Assembly: GCF_005166025.1 (NCBI RefSeq)
Contig: NZ_CP028923.1
Span: forward strand, 2,730,001-2,794,000
Length of the DNA: 64,000 nucleotides
From: Mangrovivirga cuniculi
GTDB lineage: Bacteria > Bacteroidota > Bacteroidia > Cytophagales > Cyclobacteriaceae
Reading direction: 5' to 3'
The translations under genes and the position numbers were made by a program. Of this stretch, positions 63,455 through 64,000 are shown piece after piece; within the stretch, counting starts at the first letter, position 1, and each line of letters begins with the position of its first letter. The notes under the pieces were generated by a model, which made no database searches, was not told where the DNA came from, and saw nothing but the letters and a program-made list of their open reading frames with translations.

Positions 63455-64000
63455 ATGAAAAACAGAATACTTAATAAAGCAATCGAGTTATTTACTATAT
63501 ATGGATTCAGGGCTATTTCTATGGGAAGGATAGCCAGAGAATTAGGGTGTTCCACAAAAACCCTCTATCAGCACTATCCCAATAAGACTTTAATCATTAA
63601 AAACATGGTTGAACAAGGGATACTAATTGACCAACAATTTATTAATGAAATCGATAAACAAGATATTTTATCAATTGAAAAATTATTGAAATTTAAGGGC
63701 TTTATTTATAGTCGGCATCTTCAAAATCTATATCCGGGAATGACTGACGATCTTAAGAAGTATGAGCCGGATATATATACTTTAATAGAAATATTTTTTC
63801 AGGAAACACTTTCAATTTGGTTTATTAAAACACTAGAAAAAGGAAAAAATGAAGGTTTTTTCAGGGAAAACATAAATTCTGATATTCTTTCCAAATACCT
63901 TATAGAATTATCTATGAAATCTTTATCCTCTCAAATATTCCCTGCTTATGAACTTAGAGCCAGTAAAGCTTATGCGGAATTAACAGAAAATTTCTTATAT
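63455..64000 (+). CDS. TetR/AcrR-family regulator, cut by the window end
   Basis: An open frame of 182 codons with no stop before the window edge. It starts MKNRILNKAIELFTIYGFRA; the TetR N-terminal HTH (about 1-50) is evident as ISMGRIARELGCSTKTLYQHYPNKTLII. The rest is the helical ligand/dimer domain, incomplete. Divergently placed from kinase 2 with a 77-base shared control region that probably includes its operator. Ligand and targets unknown. Confidence 0.88.
   Translation, partial: MKNRILNKAIELFTIYGFRAISMGRIARELGCSTKTLYQHYPNKTLIIKNMVEQGILIDQQFINEIDKQDILSIEKLLKFKGFIYSRHLQNLYPGMTDDLKKYEPDIYTLIEIFFQETLSIWFIKTLEKGKNEGFFRENINSDILSKYLIELSMKSLSSQIFPAYELRASKAYAELTENFLY

Noticed and set aside
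1-64000. tRNA, rRNA, CRISPR array, insertion sequence or prophage
   Set aside because: No cloverleaf-like segments, regularly spaced direct repeats, transposase, integrase or phage structural motifs were seen on either strand.

Overview
The window is AT-rich chromosomal DNA from a member of the Bacteroidota, most likely a marine Cytophagales-type heterotroph. This rests on the HYC_CC_PP-type small protein beside a CusA pump, BspA/DUF285 repeats, a PCMD lipoprotein, many lipoproteins and outer-membrane barrels, and two promoter matches of the TTTG/TAnnTTTG type used by the primary sigma factor of this phylum. I see no rRNA, tRNA, CRISPR array, insertion sequence or phage gene.

Layout. (1) 1-7.5 kb: a minus-strand Cus/Czc-type heavy-metal efflux operon (small HYC_CC_PP protein, CusA, TolC-like channel, CusB with an N-terminal metal-binding domain and a C-terminal DUF3347). 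(2) 7.6-12.5 kb: HdeD/DUF308 protein, then a sulfur block: a CstB-like persulfide dioxygenase-rhodanese, an OprD-like porin and a TsdA-like dihaem cytochrome c. Two similar Crp/Fnr-type palindromes precede the dioxygenase and the cytochrome. (3) 12.6-17 kb: CPA2 antiporter, then an overlapping set of nuclease/phosphatase, K+ channel and CAT-like acetyltransferase genes. (4) 17.4-19.3 kb: a secreted PQQ-like beta-propeller with a clear promoter and terminator. (5) 19.5-33.5 kb: a plus-strand cluster of three secreted S1 sulfatases, outer-membrane proteins, a DUF3604 lipoprotein, a parvulin-like isomerase, a HupE/UreJ protein and a BamA-like barrel, closed by a second, inverted DUF3604 gene. (6) 33.7-36.8 kb: PfkB kinase, 1-Cys peroxiredoxin, a 56-residue membrane protein and a secreted nuclease/phosphatase. 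(7) 36.8-40.3 kb: hexuronate genes (uxuA and an SDR oxidoreductase, both frameshifted) beside a DcaP-like porin. (8) 40.3-44.8 kb: unknown and broken genes, a barrel and a frameshifted PCMD lipoprotein. (9) 44.9-56.5 kb: a long, overlapping molybdenum-cofactor operon (TSUP permease, MoeA, MoaA, MoaC-MoaB fusion, MoaE, MoeB-rhodanese, MoaD, a frameshifted MocA, XdhC, cysteine desulfurase), with a ModE-like HTH and an IorB/IorA-type molybdenum hydroxylase upstream. (10) 56.6-64 kb: a BspA-type lipoprotein interrupted by an in-frame stop, two paralogous histidine kinases, small unknowns, and a TetR regulator running off the end.

How the genes fit together. Sulfur is the recurring theme: persulfide oxidation to thiosulfate and possibly on to tetrathionate, organic sulfate hydrolysis, TSUP export, and sulfuration of Moco. 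The sulfatase/DUF3604 cluster is the best candidate for an uncharacterised pathway. DUF3604 carries four motifs laid out like a PHP-type metal hydrolase.

A strong caution: five genes between 37.5 and 50.9 kb are each broken by loss of one A in a coding-strand A-run, and each is restored to a full-length protein by adding that base. This looks either like homopolymer error in the sequence or like clustered gene decay. It should be settled before any of these genes is called a pseudogene.
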